This document shows positions 1 through 10,778 of a stretch of 64,000 nt of DNA, one piece after another. This DNA is from Sphaerolaimus hirsutus (lineage: Eukaryota; Nematoda; Chromadorea; Monhysterida; Sphaerolaimidae). Both the position numbers and the translations under genes were made by a program. The stretch lies in NCBI GenBank assembly GCA_964036195.1, contig OZ038456.1, positions 7,440,001 through 7,504,000 on the forward strand, given 5' to 3'. The notes beneath the pieces were generated by a model. It was not told the origin of the DNA. It ran no database searches and saw only the letters and a program-made list of their open reading frames with translations. Positions within the stretch are counted from its first letter, which is position 1. The number at the start of each line of letters is the position of its first letter.

Positions 1-398
1 CCGGAATTACAGCTCAGCGTAAAATGATGACGTAAAATTACGTTGTAAAATTAATTAAATCAAAATAGACCGAGGTAATTATGTGTTGTTTCGAAGAAAA
101 AAAAATCATTATTTAATTAGTCATTAATTTTACGTCAAAATTTTAGGCAAAAATTTTGTTGACGTAAAATGTTTGATGTAAAATGTTGACTTAAAATGTT
201 ACAATTTTGACGTAAAATTTATAACTTATTAACAAATGATTAAAAAAGAAAATTTTGTTCGAAATAAAACACAATTACTAGAACTATCCAATTCTGAAAT
301 TTCGACCTTGTACCTTGGTCTATTTTGATTTCATTAATTTTACAACGTAATTTTACGTCATCATTTTACGCCAAATCACGCTGAGCTTTAATTCCGGC
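1..398. repeat. Foldback MITE, attacagctcag family (left edge at window border)
   Basis: The first ~70 bases (ggaattacagctcagcgtaa onward) are repeated as the reverse complement at about 330-397, ending in gctttaattccgg. The interior is A+T rich and also largely self-complementary, so the transcript would form one long hairpin. Two relatives with the same ends are at 46.26 and 49.84 kb. The left boundary coincides with the window edge, so a target duplication cannot be judged. No coding capacity. Confidence 0.8.
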
Positions 399-690
399 TT
401 AAGATACATATGGTGGATTGTTACAAACGAAACTTTTTTACTCAAGCAATTTTTATTCAAAAATAAATGTTATATGCATACATTTTACTAAAAATTTTTA
501 AATAGATTTTACAAAACTCACGCAGAAACCGTGTCGGCGCCATTCTGGCGCCCTTTTTAAAACTGTGCGCCAAGCGCCAAGGGCGCCACGCACAGAGAAT
601 AGGCGCCAATGGAACCAAGCACCAGGACGCAAACCCGCCACTGTATCTGTCCCTTATTTTACACTGTAGATATTTCAATTCAGCATATTT
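399..690. other. Gene-free stretch with a GCGCC-repeat fragment
   Basis: About 528-610 is a fragment of the GCGCC-type hAT-like family (words such as gcgccaagcgccaagggcgcc) without recognisable ends. The rest is plain A+T-rich sequence. I see no gene. Confidence 0.5.
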
Positions 691-920
691 TTATCCCCAA
701 AAGCCTAAACAAAACAAACAACACAGACTCATCATTGTAGTGATTTGATTCATGTCCATCTCCAAACCAAATTCCTCAAGCAAGTGGTCATGTTCGTCAG
801 TGTCGAATCCTTTCAATGCTGGTTCATATGGGTGCGCCACTTCCCCAATGGAATATGATAATGCAGATATTTGCCGTTTTTTACGCCTCAGCGGGCCACC
901 GGTGAGGTCGCCAACAAATG
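691..920 (-). CDS. Candidate terminal exon of gene C (unknown protein)
   Basis: On the minus strand an AG acceptor (cgttacggtag) opens a 75-codon reading frame that ends at TAA. It begins FVGDLTGGPLRRKKRQ and contains the acidic stretch GFDTDEHDHLLEEFGLEMD, then a Cys-rich hydrophobic tail (MMSLCCLFCLGFWG). Entry phase 1 fits the phase-1 exit of the exon at 1357-1552. I recognise no family. The tail could instead be intronic read-through, with the gene continuing past the window edge. The overlapping plus-strand ORF is judged a shadow. Confidence 0.4.
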
Positions 921-1356
921 CTACCGTAACGAATGTAATAAAATGGCCATTATTTTTATAGGATTGATAGGGCATTTGTTAAATTTTTGAGAAGTTTTTG
1001 CAGAATTCCTTTTTAGAGAATGTAAATTACATATATTACACATTACTTTTTTCCGAAAAAGTATGAATATTTTTTGTCAATCAGTACAAAACCAAAAGCA
1101 AAAATCGAAATTTTCCGTTCTGTTTTGACATCTTTTTGGCTATTTATTTCAAGCGATACGGTAATGTGTCTGTGAGTGTCTCCGCTGCGTCAACGGTTGC
1201 AGATACGATATTAGAATCATGGAAAGAAGCCGGGTCCACGGCACCTGCAGTATTTGGGAGTTTGAAAACATTAAAATCAGGGTTCACTCAAAGATCCAAA
1301 TAATTTGGAATACTTCATCATATGAAAAAATGACACAAAAAGCAGCTAAGACCAAC
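921..1356. other. Putative intron of gene C, nothing recognised
   Basis: A+T-rich sequence between two candidate exons. I see no repeat family, RNA gene or open frame of interest here. Confidence 0.35.
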
Positions 1357-1552
1357 CACAAAAGTTAATGATGTCATCATGGCATTTGGTTGCATTTTTG
1401 ATCACAAAATTTGGGAACAGCGTGAACCCAATCAAATCCATTATTGTGTCATTGGTTAGAACTTTAATAACTTTAGTCATATTAGCTTCGAGCTTGGAAA
1501 TCTCCTGTAAAAGTGAACCTTTGGCCAACTTATCAATTCCATTGATGTAATC
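1357..1552 (-). CDS. Candidate exon of gene C
   Basis: On the minus strand ctccatttcag precedes a 65-codon open segment, followed by a gttggt donor. Entry phase is 0 and exit phase is 1. The peptide has a helical, charged start (SLLQEISKLEANMTKVIKVL), then DLIGFTLFPNFVIKNATKC with an N-glycosylation sequon and a Cys, as in an extracellular domain. It is reminiscent of the region before the first conserved Cys pair of DEG/ENaC ectodomains, but I cannot prove that. Confidence 0.4.
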
Positions 1553-2582
1553 CTGAAATGGAGCAGGGTTTTTTGAGGGTATAATTTTAAGGGGTCACCT
1601 ATGCTTATTTAGAAAGATTTAGTTACATTTTCCAGACATAAATCTATGATACATGCACAAAATTTGGTGTGGGGATTTTTTTGTACTAGAATGGTTCTTG
1701 AGTACAATTTGAAGAAATTATTGCATGCATGTTGTGAACACTGTTATGCATCAAACAAATGGCTATTTACTTGTCAGTCATCCTCTTCTGCATTGGAACA
1801 TACAAGAACAATGTATGATAACAGGTTCCAGACTGATATGAAATGTAATGTCATGAAGTGAGTGAGAGTAGAACTGTGCCATGATAAAATAGTGCCAAGT
1901 GCCAAAGTGCCTACCCCTGAACACCCCCCTGCAATCACCTTGATGGGGGTATAGTATCGGGTGTCTGAACCCTGAACCCCCCAAATCGTCCAGATATCTA
2001 CCTATCTGGAGCGATTTTCTTAGAGATTTGGCCCCACTTTTCACACAAAATCGCTAAGTTTCATACCTGTTTATGGTTTTTTACTTCCAAAATCACTATT
2101 TCATGTGTTTCATTGCCTATTTTCAGTTATCTCTCCAGAGGAGCGATTTACTATCTATATGAACCCCTATGGGGGACCCCTGCACAACCCCTGCACCCTA
2201 CTGTTTATCTTTGTGGTGCAAATATTGAGCATCTTTGACCCAACATTTGCTCAAAATTGCTAATTGCATAATGTTTATATATATGCATATCATAGCAGCA
2301 ATTTACCACCTATCAATTCACTAAAAAAAACCATTTCTGGCTCAACTTTCTGTTTTCTGATCAGCCAAACTGGTAAAAATTCATGCAGATTGTCAATGAT
2401 GTAAAATTTTTTTCTGTTTCCAGCAATATTACTGCAAATTTTTTCTACTTCCAGCAAAATTTCAGCAAATTTTATACATTTTCCAGCAAAAATTCAAGTT
2501 TTTCCATGTTATGACCAGGTTATGCTTTTGTTAGCTTTGGGGTGAGCCCTCAACTCGATGGAGTGCGCTGGTGGGTGCAAAT
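1553..2582. other. Gene-free stretch with hAT-family debris
   Basis: About 2325-2510 matches the right half of the TAGGGTGTCAAA/TTTTCCG family (same words as 17560-17720: tttctggctcaactttctg, gatcagccaaactggtaaa). About 1880-2200 has words such as ggagcgatttactatctat that recur at 25.45 kb. No gene is evident. Confidence 0.5.
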
Positions 2583-2944
2583 CAGAGTTGGAAAAACGTA
2601 TTTACGTTTACTCAAAATACCCGGTTATTTGGGTATTTATACAAACGTTATGTTTACGTTTTCCAAAAATACCATTACGTTTTGTTACGTTTTCCTCACC
2701 AAAATACCCAGGTACTGGGGAAAACGTAAAAAAAACTTGTGATCATTCGTACATGCACATGTTCAAATGGGCCGCACCACCTGCAGCTAACAATATTTTT
2801 GTATTTTTGCATAAACATAAATATTTCACATAAACGTAAAAAGTGACTGCACGCTTGCACTTACACATGGAATACTGGGTAGATATTCATAAATGTGTTC
2901 AAATGCTGAACACTTTTTGTTTGTTTGTGTAGCCTTGTCGTTAC

Positions 2945-3048
2945 CATTTTTTTGTGATGAATTCTGACGACGCACTTGCAACAACTGTGAGTAGCACACG
3001 TTTTGAAACTGGCACCGCGAGTGCAAGCTCTGGTGCCAATCCCAGACT
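2945..3048 (-). CDS. Doubtful exon of gene C (Cys-rich, inside a transposon)
   Basis: On the minus strand, catcttacag from the end of the introner-like repeat precedes a 34-codon Cys-rich segment (RACTRGASFKTCATHSCCKC), and a gtaacg donor follows. Phase 1 in and 0 out bridges the exons at 3903-4118 and 1357-1552. But it lies inside a hAT-like element with an intact target duplication. It is therefore either an exonised transposon piece, captured host sequence, or chance. Confidence 0.25.
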
Positions 3049-3213
3049 CTGTAAGATGCCCTGTAAAATGTAAAATTTCATGCAAATGTCAAAACTTATG
3101 TAAAATGCTCAGCAAAATGGCAAAGATTTGCCACCTTCCAGGGCATTTTGCATGACTTTAGACACTTTGCATGTCATTTGACATTTTCAAGGCATTTTAC
3201 AGGGTCTGGGACT
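3036..3213. repeat. Introner-like MITE copy
   Basis: The left end ccaatcccagactctgtaag and the right end cattttacagggtctgggac are inverted repeats. Each end contains a potential splice site: CT/GTAAG and TTTTACAG/GG. Same family as 4698-4945 and 51741-51893. Confidence 0.65.
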
Positions 3214-3499
3214 CCCCCAGAATCACCAGCGTAGTTGGATTTCGCCACACTTATAATGGAAAGTGGTGCAGATGGAGCGATTTACCCATCTAAAGGTGAA
3301 AAAAATGGTATTTTCCAAAGCACAATGGCAAATACTGTGCGTAAGTAAAAAATTTACGTTTACGTTTCTTTTTATGTATTCCTTGGTATTTTAAAAATAC
3401 CTTACGTTTTAGTATTGATACTTTTGATTTGGAAAAGGTATTTACGTTAACGTTTACGTTTTCCAAAAATACCAGTATTTGCACAACTCTGGTGCAAAT

Positions 3500-3902
3500 G
3501 TCTTTGTCAAACAGTCACTGTCAATGACAATTCTAATCATTGTCAGAATGACCAGGTGACATTTTGTTACTTAGGTTGTATTTTGTTACTTTTTATTAAA
3601 TTTGGACCCTTTCTTATCGGTCGATTTTTTTTGTTCAGGTTAAACGCAGCACAGTATTCCTCAAATCCAATGAAAAACTAAAAAACTTTTCTGTGTTTCC
3701 GTGTTCTCCAATAAAAAAAAACTATTTGATAACTCCATTTGATTTTTGAGTTTTTCAAAATTTTTGAGTTTCCGTGTTTCTGTGTAAAACAAAAACAGAA
3801 ACTCATTGAGTTTGTGTGTTCAATTTCTGTGTTTTTTCCATCGTTGTCTACACGACGCCAGCAGTAAATACAAACAAACATCGAGTCTATAGGAAATCTC
3901 AC
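3500..3902. other. Putative intron with fragment of the CAACGATGG family
   Basis: About 3662-3846 is the right part of a CAACGATGG-type hAT-like element: words tgtgtttccgtgttctcc and ttgagtttttcaaa, terminus ttttttccatcgttg. The left end is missing. The remainder is unremarkable. Confidence 0.55.
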
Positions 3903-4118
3903 TCCAAACACCACCATTCAGCCAATCCACAAGTTCCAATATGCTCGCACTGTCATTTTTTTCATAGATCTCCATTTTTTCAAATAACACTAGGCCACGT
4001 TTGTTCAAATCTTCATCAGAGTAGTACCGATCATCAAATAACTGTTTAAATGTTTCAAATGTGTCTAGAACAAACTCGACGCTTTCGTCAATATCTTTTG
4101 ATAGACCCTCTACCTCAT
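3903..4118 (-). CDS. Candidate exon of gene C
   Basis: On the minus strand aacatgcgcag precedes 72 codons of open frame, followed by a gtgaga donor. Entry phase 1 joins the phase-1 exit of the exon at 4364-4526 with one GAT codon. The segment is strongly acidic and helical (EVEGLSKDIDESVEFVLDTF, DDRYYSDEDLNKRG, ILELVDWLNGGVW). No family recognised. Its codon structure and clean splice sites make it one of the better pieces of this chain. Confidence 0.5.
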
Positions 4119-4159
4119 CTGCGCATGTTGAATTTTTTTGTATTTTTAGTTGTGATTTT

Positions 4160-4363
4160 CTATCTTATCATCGATTAATCTTAAAAAAACACTTTCTGGG
4201 TTTTGAGTTTTTCAAAAATGAATACCTGTGTTTTGAGACTTTTTTACAATTTTTTTTTGAGAAATTCAGCTTTTATTTTTGGGTTTTCAGTAAAAAACTT
4301 TGGGTATTTACACAAAAACTGAGTTTTAAACCAGAAGCAGTGTTTCAATGTGTTAAAAAATAC
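4160..4363. repeat. Fragment of CAACGATGG-family element
   Basis: aaaaaaacactttctgggtt and ttgagtttttcaaaaatgaa match the left part of the element at 16426-17232. The ends are lost. It lies in a putative intron of gene C. Confidence 0.5.
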
Positions 4364-4526
4364 CTTCATATTGTGGACTGTTTGTGAGATAGTCAGCTGG
4401 GGAGATGCCCATGGCCAGTCTGACCACGTCCTCTATTGCATATGCATCTGGCTTGAGGTCCTCTGTGTCATATTCATCAGTGTCCAGTAACTCTGCTTGA
4501 ACTGTAGTCCACATGTCTCCACCTGC
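4364..4526 (-). CDS. Candidate exon of gene C
   Basis: On the minus strand taacttcacag precedes 54 codons plus one base, followed by a gtattt donor. It reads AGGDMWTTVQAELLDTDEYD and then an acidic segment ending YLTNSPQYE. Entry phase 0 fits the phase-0 exit of the exon at 17935-18165, 13 kb upstream on this strand; the BEL/Pao element would then lie in that intron. Function unknown. Confidence 0.5.
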
Positions 4527-5412
4527 CTGTGAAGTTAAGATAGATAAGTGACATGTTACCTCAAATTATGCTGCCAGGATGAATGTATTAATTGCACAAT
4601 TGTTGATGTGGGGTGCACCTAGCTTCTTAATTAAATTGTAACTTGCCCAGCATGCCCATCATGCATTGCATTTTAGACATGCCTTCCTAATAAAACCTGG
4701 CGCCAGATGCCAGTCCGAGACCCTGTTACCTAAGTGTCATGTGTCAAGTAAAAGACCCTGTAAATGCCATGCGTTATGTAGAAGATCCTGTAAAACGTAA
4801 AATGTTCAAATGAAAGATTTGGATATGAAAACATAAGATTTGAATAATATACAAAAATATTTGGATACACATGACATTTTACATGGTCTCTAACATGACA
4901 TTTGACATTTTACAGAGTCTGGGTCTGGGACCGCCCCCAGGTTGCATAGCACTTTAACGCCTCAAATGCCACTGACCCAGGCTTGCAGCTTCCAATTTCG
5001 GTGTGTGAAATATTGTGTGAATTTGGGACTGTGTTAATTTTTTACATTTGTCGGGCACGATTTAACGTATTTGGGCAATGACCACTTTACAAGTATGAAA
5101 GTTTACAAGTAAAGAAAACCTGAAAGTTTACAACTGAATATATACAACTTTACAAGTGATAAGACCCAAGTTTACAAGTACCTTTCAACTGCATTTTTGC
5201 GCGCACTTTACAAGTAGATTTCAACCGCATTTTGCGCGCACTTTACAAATAAACTGCCACTAATCTTTGCAAGTTATTTTTTCAAGTAAGAACGCGCACT
5301 TTACAAGTATATTACAAGTGAGGATACATCAAAAAGTGCCTGCAGGTACACAAGCATTAGCTGCTTTCCTTGTGCAAACACTGCATTGATTTTCAAACAA
5401 AAGTTTCGATCA
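4527..5412. other. Putative intron with an introner-like MITE and tttacaagta repeats
   Basis: About 4698-4945 is a diverged copy of the introner-like family (ccagtccgagaccctgt ... cattttacagagtctgggtc) inside a putative intron. About 5085-5315 reiterates actttacaagta and its variants roughly ten times. No gene seen. Confidence 0.5.
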
Positions 5413-6390
5413 GGTGCCGGTTCCGCAAGTGGACAAGTTAAGAGTTAAAAGTTAAGAGTTGAGTAAAATGACAAATGGCGAGTTAAGAGTAAAGTTTAAG
5501 TTTAAGAGAAAAGTTAAAATTTAAGAGTTGAGTTAAAAGTTGAGTGAAATGTTAAGAGTGGAGTTAAAGGTTAAAAGTTGAGTTAAGAGTTAAGAGTTGA
5601 GTTGAGAGTTGAGAGTTAACAGACAAGTGGAAAATGATGGTAAAAAAATAAAAATGCGAAATTGGTATTGATACGGCTGTTCGCTGGCATGCTGCCAATG
5701 TTGTATGCACGACATTTGAAAATAACGTATCCAAAAAAATTATCGCTAAAAAAAAAATCGCGGAATGTTGTTTCAAAATGGCCGTGCGGGGACAAAATAT
5801 GATTGAAGATCAGCGTATCGCGCTTCTGCAACGAATGACCCATTTGTCTTTTTAATCAACTTTTAACTCACATTTTAACCTTTAACTCAACTCTTAACAT
5901 TTAACTCAACTTTTGACTCAACGTTTAACCTTTAACTCAACTCTTAACTTTTAACTCAACTTTTGACTCAACTTTTAACCTTTAACTCAACTCTTAACTT
6001 TTAACTCAACTTTTGACTCAACTTTTAACCTTTAACTCAACTCTTAACTTTTAACTCAACTTTTGACTCAACTTTTAACCTTTAACTCAACTCTTAACTT
6101 TTAACTCATCTTTTGACTCAACTTTTAACCTTTAACTCAACTCTTAACTGTTAACTCAACTTTTGACTCAACTTTTAACCTTTAACTCAACTCTTAACTT
6201 TTAACTCAACTTTTGACTCAACTTTTAACCTTTAACTCAACTCTTAACTTTTAACTCAACTTTTGACTCAACTTTTAACCTTTAACTCAACTCTTAACTT
6301 TTAACTCAACTTTTGACTCAACTTTTAACCTTTAACTCAACTCTTAACTTTTAACTCTTAACTTGTCTACTTGCGGAACTGGCCCCAGAT
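5413..6390. repeat. Foldback element with 50-bp minisatellite arm
   Basis: The ends are ggtgccggttccgcaagtgg and, inverted, ctacttgcggaactggcccc. The left arm (about 5430-5620) repeats aagttaagagttgag words. The right arm (5850-6365) is the complement, organised as about nine near-identical 50-bp units, with ttttgactcaac recurring at 5911, 5961, 6011 and so on to 6311. The 230-bp centre is unique. Same terminal words as the elements at 26.89 and 51.97 kb. Confidence 0.8.
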
Positions 6391-6443
6391 AACCACAATT
6401 GAATGTCATCGGCGTGTGTATCTGCCTGGCGCCTGGTGCAGTC

Positions 6444-6806
6444 TGTCTCGCACTTGCGAAAACCTCCATATTTGTTTTTGTTGCATTTGCTAGCTAAAGG
6501 GTAAATGTAATGGAATGTGATTTGTTCACCTGCCGATAGCTTTATTATTTATTATGGCTAGGTGGAACGCTCTTTCTCGGTGTCTGTTGGCATTTTGGTA
6601 TTGCCGTGTTTTCGCCCCAATTTTATATTTCACTTCACTTACAAAATTGAGACTTGGAATAAAGGAAATCTGCAGATTTGGCGTTTATTATAATATATAG
6701 CTATACTTCGCATTGTACATAAATAATTAAGTGCGCTCAAACTTCACCAGATAAAATCCAAATTATTTACTAGGACGGTTTTTGTTCATCTAATTAGGAT
6801 TTTACA
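6444..6806 (+). repeat. 5' LTR of the BEL/Pao element
   Basis: It starts TGTCTCGCACTTG and ends TTTTACA (TG...CA). Its first ~75 bp recur at 16110-16184 with one or two differences (cacttgcgaaaacctcc against cacttgtgaaaacctcc). The A+T-rich tataatatatagctata near 6690 could be its TATA region. Confidence 0.8.
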
Positions 6807-6824
6807 TGGCGCAGCGGGCAGGAT
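6807..6824 (+). promoter_or_regulatory. Putative primer-binding site
   Basis: tggcgcagcgggcaggat follows the CA of the LTR directly. The TGGCGC start is typical of tRNA-primed LTR elements. I did not identify the priming tRNA. Confidence 0.5.
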
Positions 6825-6943
6825 TTTAATTGCATTAGAGTCATGTTTCGAACCTACCAATATTGTTCAACACCCCAACAGTTTATTGCCACCCGCAAGG
6901 GGAGGGCAACAAGTCAACTCTCAACACAATTTCAACGTAGAAA

Positions 6944-8650
6944 ATGAGTGAAATTACGCCGACGCTTGGCTTACGGCAGTCGCTCAACGCATATCGCACT
7001 ACTTGCATCAAATTATTGAAGGAGCCAATTGCCGGTTATCAATATGATGCCAGCAGGTCTGATGAGACCAATTTTCAAGTTGCGCAGCAAGCTCACCTTC
7101 AACTAGTCACCATTCTCAACAACTATCAACAAAAAATTGAATCGCTTCAAATTGCGATATTGCTTCAAATATGCAGAGGGTGTCCAGGAGATCATCCGCG
7201 TCGGATCAGAACCTCACGCGTCAGCGGCAGCTAAAGAAGCGGTCAACAAGGAGGTCAACAAGATGCAGGGCAAGCTCTATGAGGATGGCGGTATTTACCC
7301 ACTAATAGAGAGGATGCGCGACAACGTTTCGATCATCATGGCCCAAATCGAAAATGCAAAACAGGACATAGAGTGGTACCGAGAGAGCCAAAACACAAGT
7401 AAGTCACCTTCAATTACAGCAGCAACCCCTTTCAACAAACATGAACCTTCCACACCAATTCAACTAATGAGACTTCCGAAAATTGAATTAGAATCCTATG
7501 ATGGAGACCCATTGTTGTGGGTATCCTGGTGGCAAATCTATAGGGCTCAAATTCATAATCGAGAATAAGTCTCAGAAGGTTTAAAATTCACTTATTTAAG
7601 CAAAGCGTTGAAAGGGGAAGCTAAGCAACTTCTAGCAGGGCTAAAAGTTGATGGAACCGATTATGGCACAGCCATAGAAATGCTCAAAACTAATTTTGGC
7701 GATACGTCCCAAGTGACAAATGGGCTTTGGGATAAACTCCTCAACATCAAACGCCCCTCAGCTAGAGGGGACAGTTTGATGAAATTCACACGTGCTGTAA
7801 TTTCAACTCGTAATCAACTTCAAGATCGCGGCGAGCACGTGGAAACGGGGGCGTTCTCAAACATCTCAAATCGTGCCTCCCGTCAAACGTGATGCTGGCG
7901 GTCAACGATGAGCACAGAAATGCTAACCGTGCTAACCCAGACATCAAGATGGACGTTGACCGGTTTGTTATTGCTTTAAAAGAAGTGGCAAAGGCACGTC
8001 TTGATTAAATGAAACCAACGCCTGACCCCCCTGAGTCAAGCAATTCACCTACAAAAAAGTCAAACAATAATAAATTGAATAAACAGTCCCACTCAACAAA
8101 AAAACCCGTTGCCTTTTCCAGTTCATCGAGCGCGGTGCAATCAAAGGGCGCGGGCGCTTCCCAACAGCAAAAAGGGGGGCGCAAAGCCACGGGTGGTGCA
8201 CCCCCAATTTACAACTGTCTATTTTGTGGTGCAAAAGATCACTATTCAACAGACTGCAAAAAAGTAGCAACACGAGCAGAGCGTCTAGATTTTCTCAGAA
8301 ATAAGCCAGAGCTCTGTTTGCGTTGCACAAGAAAAAATCACATGGCAAAATCGTGCACCACCCAGCTAAGTTGCTACTACTGTCAGAGCAAAAATTCGCA
8401 CCACAGTACGTTGTGCCCAGAGCAATTTGGCAAGGGACAGGGGGCTGGCGCGAGTCATCAGGTAACAAAAAAGGGATCATCTTCAGCGAATGTAGCTACA
8501 GTAGATACATCCTCAAATTTTGCCTGTACTCAGGTTCTTCAAATTCGTGGCAATCACTTTCAACAACCACTTCAATGCCCAAATTCACCCATCTCAAGGA
8601 GTAGAGACGATTGCAGCAGCCAATCAACTACAAAGACCAGTAGTGGGTGA
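6944..8650 (+). pseudogene. gag: Broken gag of the BEL/Pao element
   Basis: Starts at ATG 6944 (MSEITPTLGLRQSLNAYR). The frame shifts near 7150. It continues with a coiled, charged region and the DUF1759-type core LPKIELESYDGDPLLWVSWW, stops at TAA 7566, resumes KALKGEAKQLLAGL, breaks again near 7850 and stops at 8006. From 8009 come a Ser/Lys-rich linker and CCHC-like zinc knuckles (YNCLFCGAKDHYSTDC, LCLRCTRKNHMAKSC, LSCYYCQSKNSHHSTLC), as in Gag nucleocapsid domains of this clade. A further frame change near 8560 leads into the protease. Gag would package element RNA in cytoplasmic particles; this copy cannot. Confidence 0.85.
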
Positions 8651-10190
8651 GTCACAAATTTATCCCACTGTTAGGCTGCAAGTGGCTCAATCATACCTGT
8701 TCAACCCTGATAGTCAACTTATGTCTGGAAAAATGGACATATTTTTTGACACTGGCTGCAAATACTCATTCATAAGATCAACAATGGCCCATGACTTAGA
8801 ATTAGAAGTCAGGGGTGAAGTCATGTTGTCAATGAATGTATTCGCAGTCAAAAGGCCTATAAGGGTGCGGGCGAAGCTAGTGGATGTCATAGTGCCAGTG
8901 AAGGGCAGTGATAGAGCTGAGGATGTAAGGTTAACATTGAAATCAGTTAAGGAATTAGCTACTTACATTCAACCCCCACCGTTGTCAGAAAATGATTTGA
9001 ATTTCATTTATGACAACTGGGGAACAGATGCTCAAAAGCAGTTTGCTGCACAACTTCAACAATCAACGGAGTCAAGCACGCAACATTCAACCCAGAAAAT
9101 AGTCAAAACTCAACCGGCCGTGGTAATTGGCCAAGACAATTACTGGAAATTCAATATCCGTCCAACCAGAATTGAATTACCTTCAGGCTTGATTGTGGTA
9201 GATTCAACACTGGGTTTAATGTTTGCGGGAGTGACTCAAGTCGAAACTGATGAAAATGAGGTTTCAGTAGCCTCATATGCATCAATTTCGAGTGCAACTG
9301 CAGTGGCAAAAGAAACACTGTGCCAATTTCACAGTTTGGAAGCAATTGGCATCACCGATGACCCTTATGTCATTGATGATGACATTGCCGAAGAACTAAT
9401 ACTCAACTCCCTCACTTTTGACTCAACGCAAAACCGGTATGTAGTTGACTGGCCCTACAAAACCAGCATAACCGATCTACCTGCAAATAAAAAGGAAGCA
9501 TGTTCACGATTTATGTCTTTGATACGCCGGTTTCAAAAAGACAAAGAACTGTTCAATATGTATAAAAAAGTAATAAATGATCAACTTGAAAAAGGTATTG
9601 TAGAACCCTGTTATGGGGAACCAGAATCGGGACAGTCACACTACCTACCACATCAACCTGTCATAACACCTGGAAAGTCAACTTCATGTAGGGTGGTTTA
9701 TGACGGCTCGGCAGGTAAACCGAGCCAAAATGAGTGTCTGTACCACGGACCAATCAACACACCTCAATCACTAGGCTTAATGCTGCGGTTCTGATCAGGG
9801 AAAGTTGTGCTAATGGCAGACATTGAAAAAGCTTTTTTGCAAATAGCACTTCACCCTGTTGCAAAAGATTTCACCAGATTTTTTTGGCTTAAAGACTCAA
9901 CTCAACCGTCAACTGAAGATAATATTCAAGTCATGCGCTTCACCAGAGTGTTGTTTGGTTTGATCTGTAGCCCGGCTATTTTAGGCACTGTCATTCGGTA
10001 CCATTTGGAAGCAGAAGCTGAAAAATTGAAAAAGGATGATTCAACAAGGGCTGGTCAAATCATAGCAACACTCAATAACATTTATGTTGACAATTTCATC
10101 ATGAGTTTGAATGATGAAAATCAAGCAGTGGAAATTTACCAAATGGTAAAATCTTTGTTTCAAGATTGCTCAATGAACATGCGTGAGTAG
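8520..10190 (+). pseudogene. pol: Protease and 5' half of reverse transcriptase, interrupted
   Basis: An aspartic protease of the DUF1758 type is seen around 8740 (MDIFFDTGCKYSFI; DTG catalytic motif). Around 9690 the RT begins (CRVVYDGSAGKPSQNECLY), followed by a TGA stop at 9792. RT motif A is MADIEKAFLQIALHP. The catalytic-loop region reads IYVDNFIM, with YVDN where YVDD is usual. The frame ends at 10188, where a hAT-like element is inserted. The stop, the altered motif and the insertion all argue for a dead enzyme. Confidence 0.88.
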
Positions 10191-10778
10191 GGTGTCAAAT
10201 TTCCGTTTTCCGTTTTCCGTTTCCGTTTTCCGCAGGCAAATTTTTTCTGTTTTCCGTTCCGTTTTCCGGCCGCTGAAATTTTTTTTCCGTTTTCCGTTCC
10301 GTTTTCCGGCCACCTTTTTTTCCGTTTCCGTTTTTCCGGCTCATTTTCCGTTTTCCGGTTAAATTTTCAGTTTTCCCGCCTTTTTTCCGTTTTCTGGCTC
10401 AATTTCCAGTTTTTCCGCCTTTTTTCCATTTTCCGCCTCAATTTTCTGCTTTCCGCCTTATTTTACCCTTTTCTGGCTCAACGTTCTGTTTTCTGGTCCA
10501 GCCAAACTGGTAAACAGTTGTGCAGATTGTCAATTATGTAAAAAAATACTGTTTCCAGCAAAATTTCAGCGAATTTTTCCATTTCCATGCAAATTCCATT
10601 TTTCCGTTTCCGTTTTTCCGGCCCCTTTTTCCATTTTCCGCCCACTGAAAATTTTTTTCCGTTTCCGTTTTCCGCCAAGTGCAAATTTTTTTCCGTTTTC
10701 CGTTCCGTTTTCCGGCTGCTGAAATTTTTTTTCCGTTTCCGTTTCCGTTTTCCGTCAAAAATTTTTTTTGACACCCTA
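10188..10778. mobile_element. hAT-like element inserted in RT (TAGGGTGTCAAA family)
   Basis: The ends are tagggtgtcaaatttcc and, inverted, ttttttgacaccct plus a. An exact 8-bp duplication tgcgtgag flanks it (10180-10187 and 10779-10786). The interior is almost wholly reiterated ttttccgttttccg-like words with ggcaaattttt spacers. There is no coding capacity. Two more full copies are at 17285-17901 and 34095-35030. Confidence 0.92.

Larger units (their letters stand above)
2583..3491. mobile_element. hAT-like non-autonomous element, CAGAGTTG family
   Basis: The ends are cagagttggaaaaacg on the left and gcacaactctg on the right. They are flanked by an exact 8-bp direct repeat gtgcaaat (2575-2582 and 3492-3499). 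Both arms are made of reiterated gtatttacgttt/ccaaaaatacc words. The middle holds a candidate exon and a copy of the introner-like family. Right-arm relatives lie at 18.42-18.64 kb. Eight-bp duplications are typical of hAT elements. No transposase is present. Confidence 0.75.
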
